A stretch of DNA of 55,081 nt from Chloroflexota bacterium (GTDB lineage Bacteria; Chloroflexota; Anaerolineae; Anaerolineales; UBA11858): positions 1 through 55,081 of the forward strand of contig JABGRQ010000029.1 of assembly GCA_018648225.1 (NCBI GenBank), written 5' to 3'. The notes beneath the pieces are model-generated. The model was not told the DNA's origin, did not search any database, and saw nothing but the letters and a program-made list of their open reading frames with translations. The position numbers and the translations under genes were made by a program. Each line of letters starts with the position of its first letter. Position 1 is the first letter of the stretch. Positions 13,615-21,739 of the stretch are shown piece after piece.

Positions 13615-14255
13615 TGCGATATTCACAAATTTTAGACACACTTGGCGACGAGACGCTTTTTGAAACTTCCCTATTTGCCGTCGGAGCTACCTCTCTCTAT
13701 CAAGCCCAGCGGCGATTGACCGATTGGACAAATACAGAAAAAATTACGCCATTGCGCCGGGGGTTGTATGTGCTTCCAAGGGAAAAACGAAAGATTGAGC
13801 CACACCCTTTCCGAGTTGCAAATCGCTTGATGGCGGGGTCATATGTTAGCCTGGAAAGCGCATTACGTTATCACAATCTCATCCCCGAACACGTTGCTGC
13901 TATCACATCGGTTACGACTGGTCGCCCAAGAGAGTGGGAGAATGAATTTGGCAGATTTTTCTATCGGCACATCCAACCTCGGTATTTCTTTGGAGTCGAA
14001 TATCGCTTGGTGCTTGGGCGGCAACATGCGTTTATCGCTTATCCAGAGAAAGCCTTGCTTGACCTGATCTACTTCCGAAAGGGGGGGGATGTACCGGAAT
14101 TTATTCAATCTTTACGTCTGCAAAACCTTGAAACGCTCAATTTGAAGCGGTTGCAACAGCTTGCAAGGCGTTTCAATAAACCAAAAATCCACCGAGCAAC
14201 AGCAACTATTGTTGAATTAGCCGAACGCGAACTACAGGAATACGAGTTGCTATGA
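13614..14255 (+). CDS. abiEi: AbiEi-family antitoxin and transcriptional regulator
   Basis: A 213-residue protein of the type IV toxin-antitoxin AbiEi family. The N-terminal winged helix (YQAQRRLTDW, then ITPLRRGLYVLP) is followed by the typical SLESALRYHNLIPE segment and AYPEKALLDLIYFR. The antitoxin represses its own operon and counteracts the AbiEii nucleotidyltransferase. ATG 13614 is chosen because an upstream in-frame ATG lies in the terminator of the candidate small RNA. Stop and next start overlap as ATGA, normal for abiE operons. Such systems protect against phage and stabilise mobile elements. Confidence 0.8.
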   Translation: MRYSQILDTLGDETLFETSLFAVGATSLYQAQRRLTDWTNTEKITPLRRGLYVLPREKRKIEPHPFRVANRLMAGSYVSLESALRYHNLIPEHVAAITSVTTGRPREWENEFGRFFYRHIQPRYFFGVEYRLVLGRQHAFIAYPEKALLDLIYFRKGGDVPEFIQSLRLQNLETLNLKRLQQLARRFNKPKIHRATATIVELAERELQEYELL

Positions 14256-14884
14256 AAGCCTATTTACGAAATCTTTGTGTCAATGCGGATACGCCTTTGA
14301 TTGCACAACATCTTGTGCGAGAATACTTGCAGGCACGTATTTTGCAGAGTCTTCAGCGTGTTGGGGCGATGCAAAGCATTGCCTTTCACGGGGGAACGGC
14401 ATTGCGATTTCTTTACGAGATCCCGCGTTATTCTGAAGACCTGGACTTTACTTTGGAACGTGCCGTCACTAGCTATGATTTTCGCAAGTATCTCCACCAA
14501 ATCGAGCAAGACTTCACACCAGAAGCCTACGCGCTTGATTTCAAGGTGAGTGACAAAGGAATTGTGCAAAAAGCTTTTGTGCGCTTCCGCGGTCTGCTAT
14601 ATGAGCTTGGGCTTTCGGCGCATAAATCCGAAGTATTGGCAGTGAAGTTGGAAATAGACACAAATCCCCCTGCAGGTGCTATATTGGCCGCAACACCCTT
14701 GAAGCGATATGTGGCGCTAAATTTGCAGCACCATGATCGGGCATCGCTTTTCGCCGGTAAACTTCATGCGGTATTGCAGCGCCTCGGCCAAATTTGTAGT
14801 CTGGATATTCGCTTCCCCGGCCAGATCAGCAATCGTGCGCGCCAGCTTGAGTACGCGATGATACGCGCGCGCCGAAAGCTGTAA
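14252..14884 (+). pseudogene. abiEii: AbiEii-type nucleotidyltransferase toxin, 3' end replaced
   Basis: Residues 1-177 match the AbiEii/AbiGii family: FHGGTALRFLYEI, YSEDLDFTL (the nucleotidyltransferase G[G/S]xxxR-ED.D motif) and FAGKLHAVLQR. Family members normally continue with a conserved YTKGRD-like helix and about 60-100 more residues. Here the sequence after 14782 is instead antisense comM DNA, and the ORF runs on to 14884 by chance. The toxin is therefore truncated. Catalytic residues are kept, but loss of the C-terminal domain probably inactivates it. Confidence 0.75.
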
Positions 14885-15243
14885 TTGCTGCATGGCCGTT
14901 TTCAGCAGCGCGCTGCCTGCCGCGTCGAGTTGGCAATACAGGCGCAAATCCGCCGGGCGCATATCTGCGTTACACAAAATCCCCCCCGTCGACTCGTTGA
15001 ATCGCACCCTTTGGTGTTCCCGCGCTGCCTCTACACGCGCCTGGATCGTCGCCGAATCTTCCCCCAGACGATCGTCGCTGAGTTTTTCGTACTCGACACG
15101 CGGCACCTCGATGTGGATGTCAATGCGGTCGAGCATCGGCCCGGAGATGCGCTTCTGGTAACGGGTGATGATCTGGTTCGAGCAGGTACACTCTTTGATG
15201 GAATCGCCCGCGTAGCCGCACGGACAGGGATACATACAACTGG
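14768..15243 (-). pseudogene. comM: comM (YifB, Mg-chelatase-like) C-terminal fragment
   Basis: The minus strand encodes PCPCGYAGD, then ITRYQKRISGPMLDRIDIHI, then LSARAYHRVLKLARTIADL and AEALQYR, the conserved C-terminal third of ComM/YifB ATPases. The Walker regions are missing, as is everything upstream of PCPCGY. The fragment is bounded at 14768-14782 by the AbiE junction and at about 15244-15266 by a palindrome next to rocD. An apparent ORF extends from 15265 to 14717 but both ends are foreign. comM is a known insertion hotspot for genomic islands in other bacteria. Confidence 0.75.
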
Positions 15244-15266
15244 CATGTTTTCTAAAGGAAAACATG
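15244..15266. repeat. perfect 9-bp inverted repeat at the rocD/comM junction
   Basis: CATGTTTTC, 5-nt loop, GAAAACATG. It lies 3 nt past the rocD stop and at the point where comM similarity begins. It could be a hairpin at the end of the rocD message, though no T-run follows, or a scar of recombination. Confidence 0.5.
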
Positions 15267-15269
15267 AGA

Positions 15270-16466
15270 TTATTCCAAAACTTCCTTGATCGTATTCACA
15301 GCCCAATCAACTTCATCTTGCGTGATGACGAGCGGCGGAGCGAAGCGGATGGTGTGAGTGTGGGTTTCTTTGCAGAGCAAGCCCTTTTTTGCGAGGGCTT
15401 TGACGAACGGCTTCGCGCCGCCCGCTTCCGGCTCGAACTCGACAGCGATCATCAGCCCGCGTCCGCGAATTTCCTTGATGTGTTCATTTTCAATGGTTTT
15501 CAAACCGTCGAGGAAACGTTCCCCCATCTTCGCGGCGTTCTCGACCAAATTCTCTTCGACCAAAACCTTGAGCGAGGTGCGCGCTACCGCCGCGGCGAGC
15601 GGATTGCCGCCAAAGGTGGAGCCGTGTTCGCCGGGGTTGAGCACGTCCATCACTTCAGAGTTGGAGAGAACGGCAGAGACGGGGTAAAAACCGCCGGAGA
15701 GGGCTTTGCCGATCAAGGTCAGGTCGGCTTCGATGCCTTCATGCTCTTCGGCGAGCAGTTTGCCCGTGCGCCCCAAGCCGGTTTGGATCTCGTCGAGGAT
15801 GAGCATAACATTGTTTTCAGTACAAATTTCGCGGACTTCCTTTAAGTAGCCATCGGGCGGGATGTTGACACCCGCTTCGCCCTGAATGGGTTCGACCATA
15901 AAGGCGACGGTATTGGGCGTGATGGCATTGCGCAAGGCTTGGGCATCGCCAAAAGGCACTTTCACAAAGCCCGCCGGGAAAGGCCCAAAGCCATTGCGAG
16001 AATCGGGGTCGGAGCTAAAACCGACGATGGCGATGGTACGCCCATGGAAGTTCTCATCACAAACAATAATTTCGGCTTTGTCTTCCGGCACACCCTTGAC
16101 CGTGTAGCCCCACTTGCGCACAACTTTGATAGCGCTCTCAACCGCTTCCGCGCCGCTGTTCATCGGCAGGACTTTGTGGGAATTAGTCAGTTCGCAGAGT
16201 TCTTTGTAGAAGAACCCTAACTGGTCATTGCGAAAGGCGCGCGAGGTCAGGGTCAGCTTTTCCATCTGCTCCTGCATCGTCGCCATGATCTTGGGGTGAC
16301 AGTGTCCCTGGTTGACGGCAGAGTAGGCACTCAGGCAGTCGAGATAGCGTTTGCCTTCCACATCTTCGACCCAAGCGCCATCGCCTTTGGTCAGGACAAC
16401 ATCGAGGGGGGCGTAGTTGTTTGCGCCGTACTGATTTTCGAGATCGATATAATCTTGCGTTTTCAT
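15270..16466 (-). CDS. rocD: ornithine aminotransferase
   Basis: A 398-residue class III PLP-dependent aminotransferase. Visible marks are the N-terminal [13 protein letters not shown], typical of ornithine-oxo-acid transaminases, [13 protein letters not shown] (cofactor phosphate site), [13 protein letters not shown] and the catalytic lysine in LIGKALSGG at about residue 254. It converts ornithine and 2-oxoglutarate to glutamate semialdehyde and glutamate, in arginine/ornithine breakdown or proline synthesis. A good ribosome-binding site (AAGGAGC) precedes ATG 16466. A terminator separates it from the DUF917 gene upstream, so it is likely a separate unit. Confidence 0.9.
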   Translation of the reverse strand: MKTQDYIDLENQYGANNYAPLDVVLTKGDGAWVEDVEGKRYLDCLSAYSAVNQGHCHPKIMATMQEQMEKLTLTSRAFRNDQLGFFYKELCELTNSHKVLPMNSGAEAVESAIKVVRKWGYTVKGVPEDKAEIIVCDENFHGRTIAIVGFSSDPDSRNGFGPFPAGFVKVPFGDAQALRNAITPNTVAFMVEPIQGEAGVNIPPDGYLKEVREICTENNVMLILDEIQTGLGRTGKLLAEEHEGIEADLTLIGKALSGGFYPVSAVLSNSEVMDVLNPGEHGSTFGGNPLAAAVARTSLKVLVEENLVENAAKMGERFLDGLKTIENEHIKEIRGRGLMIAVEFEPEAGGAKPFVKALAKKGLLCKETHTHTIRFAPPLVITQDEVDWAVNTIKEVLE

Positions 16467-16493
16467 TCAACAGCTCCTTGGCATGAAAAAAGT

Positions 16494-16527
16494 TAAAAAA
16501 AGCCCGATTTTTTATAAAATCAGGCTT
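16494..16527 (-). terminator. rho-independent terminator after the DUF917 gene
   Basis: On the minus strand a stem AGCC.GATTTT pairs with AAAATC.GGCT (16501-16526 region, one mismatch), followed by a run of T (16500-16494). It ends the Opp-DUF917 operon before rocD. Confidence 0.7.
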
Positions 16528-16593
16528 TGCTCAGACTACAACGACGTTTCAGCTTCCTGTCGCAGGTCATCTTTTCAGAAAACAGGAAATACT

Positions 16594-17742
16594 TCACAAC
16601 ATTGAAACAAGCTCTTCTATTGGCGTGTAATCCATATCAAATCCAAAATGTTCTGGACCTCCCAAAGAGAGACCATACTCCGAGCGAAAGGCTTCGACGC
16701 CTTTATTGCCAATGACGGTGATTTCATCGCCCATCTGTAAATTGGAATTGTAGATTCCTTTCCCCCCATCGGTATAAAGGAATGTAATCAAATCAGGGCT
16801 GGTGATCCAGGGTTTATCATTCAGCCAACTGATATGGTTTTCGTTTTTGAACCAAACCTTCAAGGTGTCGCCTGCATTCTTCCCCTTGCCAGTGATCTCG
16901 ACAGTTCCGTAGTAATAGCCGCCCCGGTCTTCTGTCTCAAGGGCAGAAACTGTACCGTCAAACAGCCGCCAGGCTTGTGCGGTTTCGAGCGTAGCATCGA
17001 TTGGATCAACACCTTTTTCGCGGGCTTCCCGCAAAGATTTCCCGATCTGCAAGCAACGAGTTAGTGTGCCACGCACGACGATATCTTTCATTTCGGAGGC
17101 GATCAAGGGGGTTGTAGCGACTGCGATATTGCCGTAGGAAGCGAGGGCGAGCATTTTTGCCATCCGTTCAAGCATGTAAGTGCTGACAGCATGTTTGACG
17201 AAAACACTGTTGCCCCACATATCTACACCCGCAAAAAGATTGCTCTGTTTTCCATACAGACAGTAGGTGGATTGTAACTCTTCGGGGACGGCGCGCCCGA
17301 TATAGTCGCCATCTACGACCGAGATACCCAGCCGAGCGCCAACGGCGAGGGGAATAGCAACACTATCGGGTCCCAATTCTGCCGGGACCACGCAACCAAA
17401 CTCACGTCCAAGAGCGTTCCCGAGTTCCTTGGCAGCTTTGACCAGATACCATTCATCATCCACTTCGACCAGATTTTGGGCGCTAATCTCATCCAAAGCT
17501 TCCGCAGACATCGGCGCAATTGAGCCATGCAAGCCGATGGTGAATGTCCACGCATCGTCAGGGATGTTCTCGGCATTAATCCATTCTATGGTTCGTCCTT
17601 CGTTGATGACTTCGGCAAGAAGCTCAATGCCCTCCTGATAGCTGCCACCGCCGCCCGTACCGAGCCATACGGCACCTTCGAGCAGGTCTTCGCAATCTTC
17701 GATGGTGCGCAAAACAGTTTTTTGTGCTTCTTTGTGAGACAT
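16594..17742 (-). CDS. DUF917 family protein (hydantoinase/S-methyl-thiohydantoin desulfurase type)
   Basis: A 382-residue protein typical of the DUF917 family: an N-terminal VWLGTGGGGS loop, PMSAEAL, then VVDGDYIGRAVPE and a C-terminal region with FDMDY. ATG 17742 is preferred over an upstream in-frame codon because AAAGGA lies before it. Family members sit beside hydantoinase/oxoprolinase subunits or transporters and act on cyclic amide compounds; exact activity is unsettled. Here it is the last gene of an oligopeptide-transporter operon without a HyuA/HyuB partner, so a role in processing an imported peptide-like or hydantoin-like compound is inferred. Confidence 0.75.
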   Translation of the reverse strand: MSHKEAQKTVLRTIEDCEDLLEGAVWLGTGGGGSYQEGIELLAEVINEGRTIEWINAENIPDDAWTFTIGLHGSIAPMSAEALDEISAQNLVEVDDEWYLVKAAKELGNALGREFGCVVPAELGPDSVAIPLAVGARLGISVVDGDYIGRAVPEELQSTYCLYGKQSNLFAGVDMWGNSVFVKHAVSTYMLERMAKMLALASYGNIAVATTPLIASEMKDIVVRGTLTRCLQIGKSLREAREKGVDPIDATLETAQAWRLFDGTVSALETEDRGGYYYGTVEITGKGKNAGDTLKVWFKNENHISWLNDKPWITSPDLITFLYTDGGKGIYNSNLQMGDEITVIGNKGVEAFRSEYGLSLGGPEHFGFDMDYTPIEELVSML

Positions 17743-17755
17743 GTTTTTTCCTTTT

Positions 17756-18715
17756 TTAGACAAGATGACAGGCAACAGAATCTTTCACGGGCGGTTCGCT
17801 TTGGCTGCATACGGGTTGCGCAACAGGACAGCGCGGATGAAAAGCACAACCCGATGGCGGATTAGCCGAATTCGGAACACTGCCTTGCAGGATGATTTGC
17901 TCGCGCTGCCTTTCTTTGGCAACCGTTGGCATGGCGCTGAGCAACGCCTGAGTGTAGGGATGTTTCGCCCCGCCACTGAAAATGGTTTTGGCATCGTTAA
18001 TCTCGACGACTTTGCCCAGATACATGACCGCCACCTGATCGCTGATATGCTGGACAACGCTCAGATCGTGGGAGATGAAGAGATAGGTTAGTTTTAGTTC
18101 GCGCTGCAAAGCCTGAAGCAGATTGAGAATTTGCGCCTGCACGGAGACATCCAGCGCCGAGGTTGGCTCATCGAGGACGATGAAGCGCGGGTTAGTCGCC
18201 AGCGCACGAGCGACAGCGATTCGCTGTAATTGTCCCCCGCTAAACTCGTGTGCGTAGCGATTCAGGATATTGCCAGGCATCCCGACCTGTTCCAAAAGTT
18301 CCCGCACCCGTTTGCGGAGGGGATCGCCTCGCAGCTTGGTGTGCGTGACCAGCGGTTCCGCCACGCATTGCAAAACGGTAAAACGCGGGTCAAAAGATGT
18401 ATACGGGTTCTGGAAAACCATCTGCGTCTCATGATAAAGACGCTTTATGGTCTTTTTATCCGCAGTAGCCGTATCCTGCCCATCAAAGAAAACCTGACCA
18501 GCAGTAGGCGGCGTCAGCCACAAGATCGCTCGTCCGAGCGTGGTTTTGCCACAGCCCGATTCGCCAACAACTCCCAAAGTGCTTTGTTCGGGAATATTCA
18601 GGCTAACACCATTTAGCGCATGAACCCTGATTTCTTGCGGACGCAGCCAACCCTGACGCGAGACGAAAACCTTGCTGAGGTTTTTAACTTCAAGCAATGA
18701 AGACGGATTAGACAT
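17756..18715 (-). CDS. oppF: oligopeptide/dipeptide ABC transporter ATP-binding protein (OppF/DppF type)
   Basis: A 319-residue ATPase with Walker A GESGCGKTT at about residues 50-58, Q-loop MVFQNPYTS, signature FSGGQLQRIAVARAL and Walker B FIVLDEPTSALD. It ends with the oligopeptide-type Cys motif CAFHPRCP, which binds an iron-sulfur cluster in some homologues. ATG 18715 overlaps the end of oppD by 8 bases and is preferred over an upstream in-frame codon within oppD. It pairs with OppD to power the permease encoded upstream. Confidence 0.88.
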   Translation of the reverse strand: MSNPSSLLEVKNLSKVFVSRQGWLRPQEIRVHALNGVSLNIPEQSTLGVVGESGCGKTTLGRAILWLTPPTAGQVFFDGQDTATADKKTIKRLYHETQMVFQNPYTSFDPRFTVLQCVAEPLVTHTKLRGDPLRKRVRELLEQVGMPGNILNRYAHEFSGGQLQRIAVARALATNPRFIVLDEPTSALDVSVQAQILNLLQALQRELKLTYLFISHDLSVVQHISDQVAVMYLGKVVEINDAKTIFSGGAKHPYTQALLSAMPTVAKERQREQIILQGSVPNSANPPSGCAFHPRCPVAQPVCSQSEPPVKDSVACHLV

Positions 18716-19703
18716 TGGCGCCCTCCCCATACAAATGACAGGCGACAATATGCCCATCATCTTCCATTTGAACTTGTGCAGGTTCCTTGATACTGCAAAT
18801 CTCCATCGCATCGCTACAACGGGGATGAAACGGACAGCCAGCGATAGGGCGCAAGCCATCAGGCACGGCGCCTTTGATCATTTGCAGAGGCTGACCATGC
18901 TGAACCGAATCGGGCAAAGCCGCCAACAACCCCCGTGTGTAGGGGTGCTTGGGCGCATAAAGCACGCTGTCCACCTGCCCCGTTTCCACCACTCTGCCAG
19001 CATACGCGACCGCCACTCGCTCACAAGTTTCGGCAACCACGCCCAAGTCGTGTGTTATCAACAAGATAGATAAATTCTCTTTTTCGCGCAACTCCGCCAG
19101 CAGAGCCAAAATTTGCGCCTGAATGGTCACATCCAAAGCGGTGGTTGGCTCGTCGGCGATCAAAAATTCTGCGCCGGATGCCAGCCCCATGGCAATCATC
19201 ACCCGCTGTTTCATGCCGCCGCTGAGTTCGTGCGGGTATGCGCTAAATATTCTTTTTGGATCAGGTAAACCGACCCGCTCAAAAAAGTCGAATGCGTGTT
19301 CCTCGGCTTCCTTCCTGCTCCGGGCGCTGTGTTGGCGCACCTGACGAAGAATTTGGTTGCCGATCGTAAACACAGGATTCAGCGAGGCAGTTGGATCCTG
19401 AAAAATCATCGCAATCCGACCGCCGCGCAGCGATTGCATCTGGGCTTCATTTTTCTGGAGAATATCTTCCCCATTAAAAAGCACACGTCCGTTTTCAATT
19501 TTACCTGGCGAGGGGATAGCGTTCATGAGCGCCATCCCAGTCACCGACTTACCGCAGCCGGATTCGCCGACCAAGCCAAACATCTCGCCCCTCTGTATCT
19601 CGAACGAGATCCCGTTTACCGCGTGGACGGTTCCGGCGTAAGTTTCAAAGCGGATGTGCAAATCGTCAACTTGCAGGATCGTGTCAGTCATCGCGTCACC
19701 CAT
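18708..19703 (-). CDS. oppD: oligopeptide/dipeptide ABC transporter ATP-binding protein (OppD/DppD type)
   Basis: About 331 residues. Walker A GESGCGKSV, Q-loop MIFQDPTASLNP, signature LSGGMKQRVMIAM, Walker B FLIADEPTTALD and the C-terminal CPFHPRC motif are all present. ATG 19703 overlaps the end of the permease gene, with AGGA about 9 nt upstream; ATG 19691 is an alternative. It forms the ATPase pair with OppF. All four membrane and ATPase genes and the binding protein are intact, so the transporter should be functional. Confidence 0.88.
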   Translation of the reverse strand: MGDAMTDTILQVDDLHIRFETYAGTVHAVNGISFEIQRGEMFGLVGESGCGKSVTGMALMNAIPSPGKIENGRVLFNGEDILQKNEAQMQSLRGGRIAMIFQDPTASLNPVFTIGNQILRQVRQHSARSRKEAEEHAFDFFERVGLPDPKRIFSAYPHELSGGMKQRVMIAMGLASGAEFLIADEPTTALDVTIQAQILALLAELREKENLSILLITHDLGVVAETCERVAVAYAGRVVETGQVDSVLYAPKHPYTRGLLAALPDSVQHGQPLQMIKGAVPDGLRPIAGCPFHPRCSDAMEICSIKEPAQVQMEDDGHIVACHLYGEGANV

Positions 19704-19704
19704 C

Positions 19705-20631
19705 CTATCGTCCTGCACTCACAGAGCGGCGCGTACGCGGATCGGCGGCATCCCGAAGCGCATCCCCTAGCAAATTGAAAGCCAAAACGACGAGGAAGAT
19801 TGCCGCGCCCGCCGAGCCAGCGTACCAGGGACGCTCCAGAAAGTAAATCCTGCCAACGCTGATCATGGTGCCCCAATCCGCAGTGGGCGGTTGCACCCCC
19901 AGCCCGATAAAACTGATTGATGCTCCGACCAGAATTGCCGAGCCGAGATCCATCGTAGCTTGCACCATCACGGGCGTCATCACGTTAGGTAAAACGTGCG
20001 TGAGAATGATTTTCCAACTGGGAACGCCGATGCTACGGGCTGCCTCGATGAAGCTGCGTTCTTTCAGTGAGATGGTTTGGGCGCGAACAAGGCGAGCATA
20101 CCAGGGCCACCAAGTGAAGGAGATGGCGATCATCGTATTGGTGAAGCTGGGACCCAGCGCAGCCGCAAGAGCGATGGCGAGCAAGAGTGGTGGAAAGGCG
20201 AGGAAAATATCTGTGATACGCATCAGCAAATTGTCGATCCAGCCACCGTAAAAGCCTGCTATCGCCCCCAGCGGAACGCCGATCAGCACCGCAACAAAGA
20301 CGACCAAAAAGCCAATCGAAAGGGAGCTTCTGCCGCCATAAAAGATGCGGGCTAAAACATCCCTGCCCAGATAATCTGTTCCCAAAAGGTGGGCTTTGCT
20401 GGGCGGGTTGAATTTTTCAAGGATGTTCGGATCGCCCTGCCCCTGTGCGGCGTAGGGAGTCAGGAAAGGTGCGAAGATCGCACCAAAAATAAAGATCAAC
20501 AGAATAACCAAACTCAACACGGCCAGCGGATCGCTCCGAAAGGCGCGCCACATGAGAGATAACTCTGAAATATGCCCGTCATGCGGGATTTCGTCAGCGG
20601 TAATTTCCAGTTCAGAAAAAGTTGTGGTCAT
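19705..20631 (-). CDS. dppC: oligopeptide/dipeptide ABC transporter permease (DppC/OppC type)
   Basis: A 308-residue permease with a cytoplasmic N-terminus, a first membrane segment LAVLSLVILLIFIFGAIFAPF, the family motif LLGTDYLGRDVLARIFYGGR, and the BPD_transp loop EAARSIGVPSWKIILTHVLPN, which contacts the ATPases. About six membrane segments are seen. It follows dppB by 12 nt. DppC pairs with DppB to form the channel. Confidence 0.9.
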   Translation of the reverse strand: MTTTFSELEITADEIPHDGHISELSLMWRAFRSDPLAVLSLVILLIFIFGAIFAPFLTPYAAQGQGDPNILEKFNPPSKAHLLGTDYLGRDVLARIFYGGRSSLSIGFLVVFVAVLIGVPLGAIAGFYGGWIDNLLMRITDIFLAFPPLLLAIALAAALGPSFTNTMIAISFTWWPWYARLVRAQTISLKERSFIEAARSIGVPSWKIILTHVLPNVMTPVMVQATMDLGSAILVGASISFIGLGVQPPTADWGTMISVGRIYFLERPWYAGSAGAAIFLVVLAFNLLGDALRDAADPRTRRSVSAGR

Positions 20632-20643
20632 CAGTAAACTTGC

Positions 20644-21666
20644 CTATTGTAGCGTCACGCGTGGATCAATGATTGCTTGAATAATATCCAGCAGGAGATT
20701 GATCAGGATATAAAAAACGGTCATGACCAAGGTCACCGAAACGATCACGGGAAAATCGACACTGAGCACGGCATTGGTAATATAGGTGCCCAGTCCGGGC
20801 CACGAGAAGATGATTTCGATCAAAATGGCTCCCGTAAGCGAGTAGACAAAAGCCAAGCCCAGAGCGTTCAGGGTCGGCACAATGGCGTTCTTTAGCGCCA
20901 ACACGAAGAAAATCGTTCGCTGACGGATGCCGCTTACCTTCGCCGCCATAATATATTTTTCGCTGAGTACTTCGATGATCGTGGAGCGGGTCATGCGGAT
21001 TGCCAAACCGACAGGGTACGTCGCGAGGGCAACGGCAGGCAAAATGATATGTTTTAGCGCATCCTGGAAAGCAACCCAATTCCCCGTCAAGGCTGAATCG
21101 AGCAGATAGATGCCCGTGATGGTTTCTATTGGATTGAACAAAGAGACTTCGGTCGAAATGCGTGCCCCCAACGGTAAAAGACCCAAATAACGGAAGAATA
21201 ATAGCTGAAGTAATAAGCCAAAAAGGAATGCAGGCATGGAAACGCCAGCAATTGACACAAGACGTGTCAGATGATCGAGCCAGCTACCCCGATATGCCCC
21301 AGAAAAGACCCCCAGTGGAATGCCAATCACAATCGCAATCAACATGCCAGCAATCACGAGTTCCAGGGTCGCTGGCAGGAATGTACGCACATCTGTCAAA
21401 ATGGGTTGGCGGGTGGTGATCGAAGTGCCCAGATCGCCTTTGATGATTCCATCCATGTAGCGCAGGTATTGGGTAGTAAGCGGCTTATCCAAACCAAGTT
21501 CGATGGTGGCTTTTTCGATCTGCTCTCTGGTTGGATGGGGACCAACCCAGGCGGCGGCTGGGTCAGACGGCACAACCCGTGCAATGATGAAGGTAAAAAA
21601 GGAAACGCTCAATAGCACGAAGAGCGCCATCACCAGTCGTTTCAGGATGTAGTCGAAGCGTTGCAT
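20644..21666 (-). CDS. dppB: oligopeptide/dipeptide ABC transporter permease (DppB/OppB type)
   Basis: A 340-residue permease starting with the classic DppB layout: first membrane segment (LVMALFVLLSVSFFTFIIARVVPSD, a 25-residue stretch described here by its start and end), a periplasmic-side loop with PTREQIEKATIELGLDKPL, then five further segments. The EAA-like loop is YIMAAKVSGIRQR. It forms a heterodimer with DppC. The preceding binding-protein gene is separated by a hairpin, consistent with lower expression of the permease. Confidence 0.9.
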   Translation of the reverse strand: MQRFDYILKRLVMALFVLLSVSFFTFIIARVVPSDPAAAWVGPHPTREQIEKATIELGLDKPLTTQYLRYMDGIIKGDLGTSITTRQPILTDVRTFLPATLELVIAGMLIAIVIGIPLGVFSGAYRGSWLDHLTRLVSIAGVSMPAFLFGLLLQLLFFRYLGLLPLGARISTEVSLFNPIETITGIYLLDSALTGNWVAFQDALKHIILPAVALATYPVGLAIRMTRSTIIEVLSEKYIMAAKVSGIRQRTIFFVLALKNAIVPTLNALGLAFVYSLTGAILIEIIFSWPGLGTYITNAVLSVDFPVIVSVTLVMTVFYILINLLLDIIQAIIDPRVTLQ

Positions 21667-21692
21667 GATTTTCTAAATGCCTTCAGTTTTTT

Positions 21693-21731
21693 ATAAAGGT
21701 CGCTGCCTGCTCAAGAGACAGCGACCTTTAT
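21693..21731 (-). promoter_or_regulatory. intercistronic hairpin between binding-protein and permease genes
   Basis: A perfect 13-bp stem, ATAAAGGTCGCTG pairing with CAGCGACCTTTAT, in the 73-bp gap after the binding-protein stop. On the minus strand no T-run follows, so it is more likely an mRNA-stabilising or partial-attenuation hairpin that raises binding-protein over permease expression than a full terminator. Confidence 0.65.
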
Positions 21732-21739
21732 CTTGGAAA

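Noticed and set aside
14717-15265. Intact 182-residue minus-strand protein
   Set aside because: Its middle is comM but both ends are foreign DNA; it is better described as a comM fragment.
18716-18859. Upstream start extending oppF to 18859
   Set aside because: The extension overlaps oppD coding sequence and carries no family similarity; ATG 18715 fits the usual OppF N-terminus.
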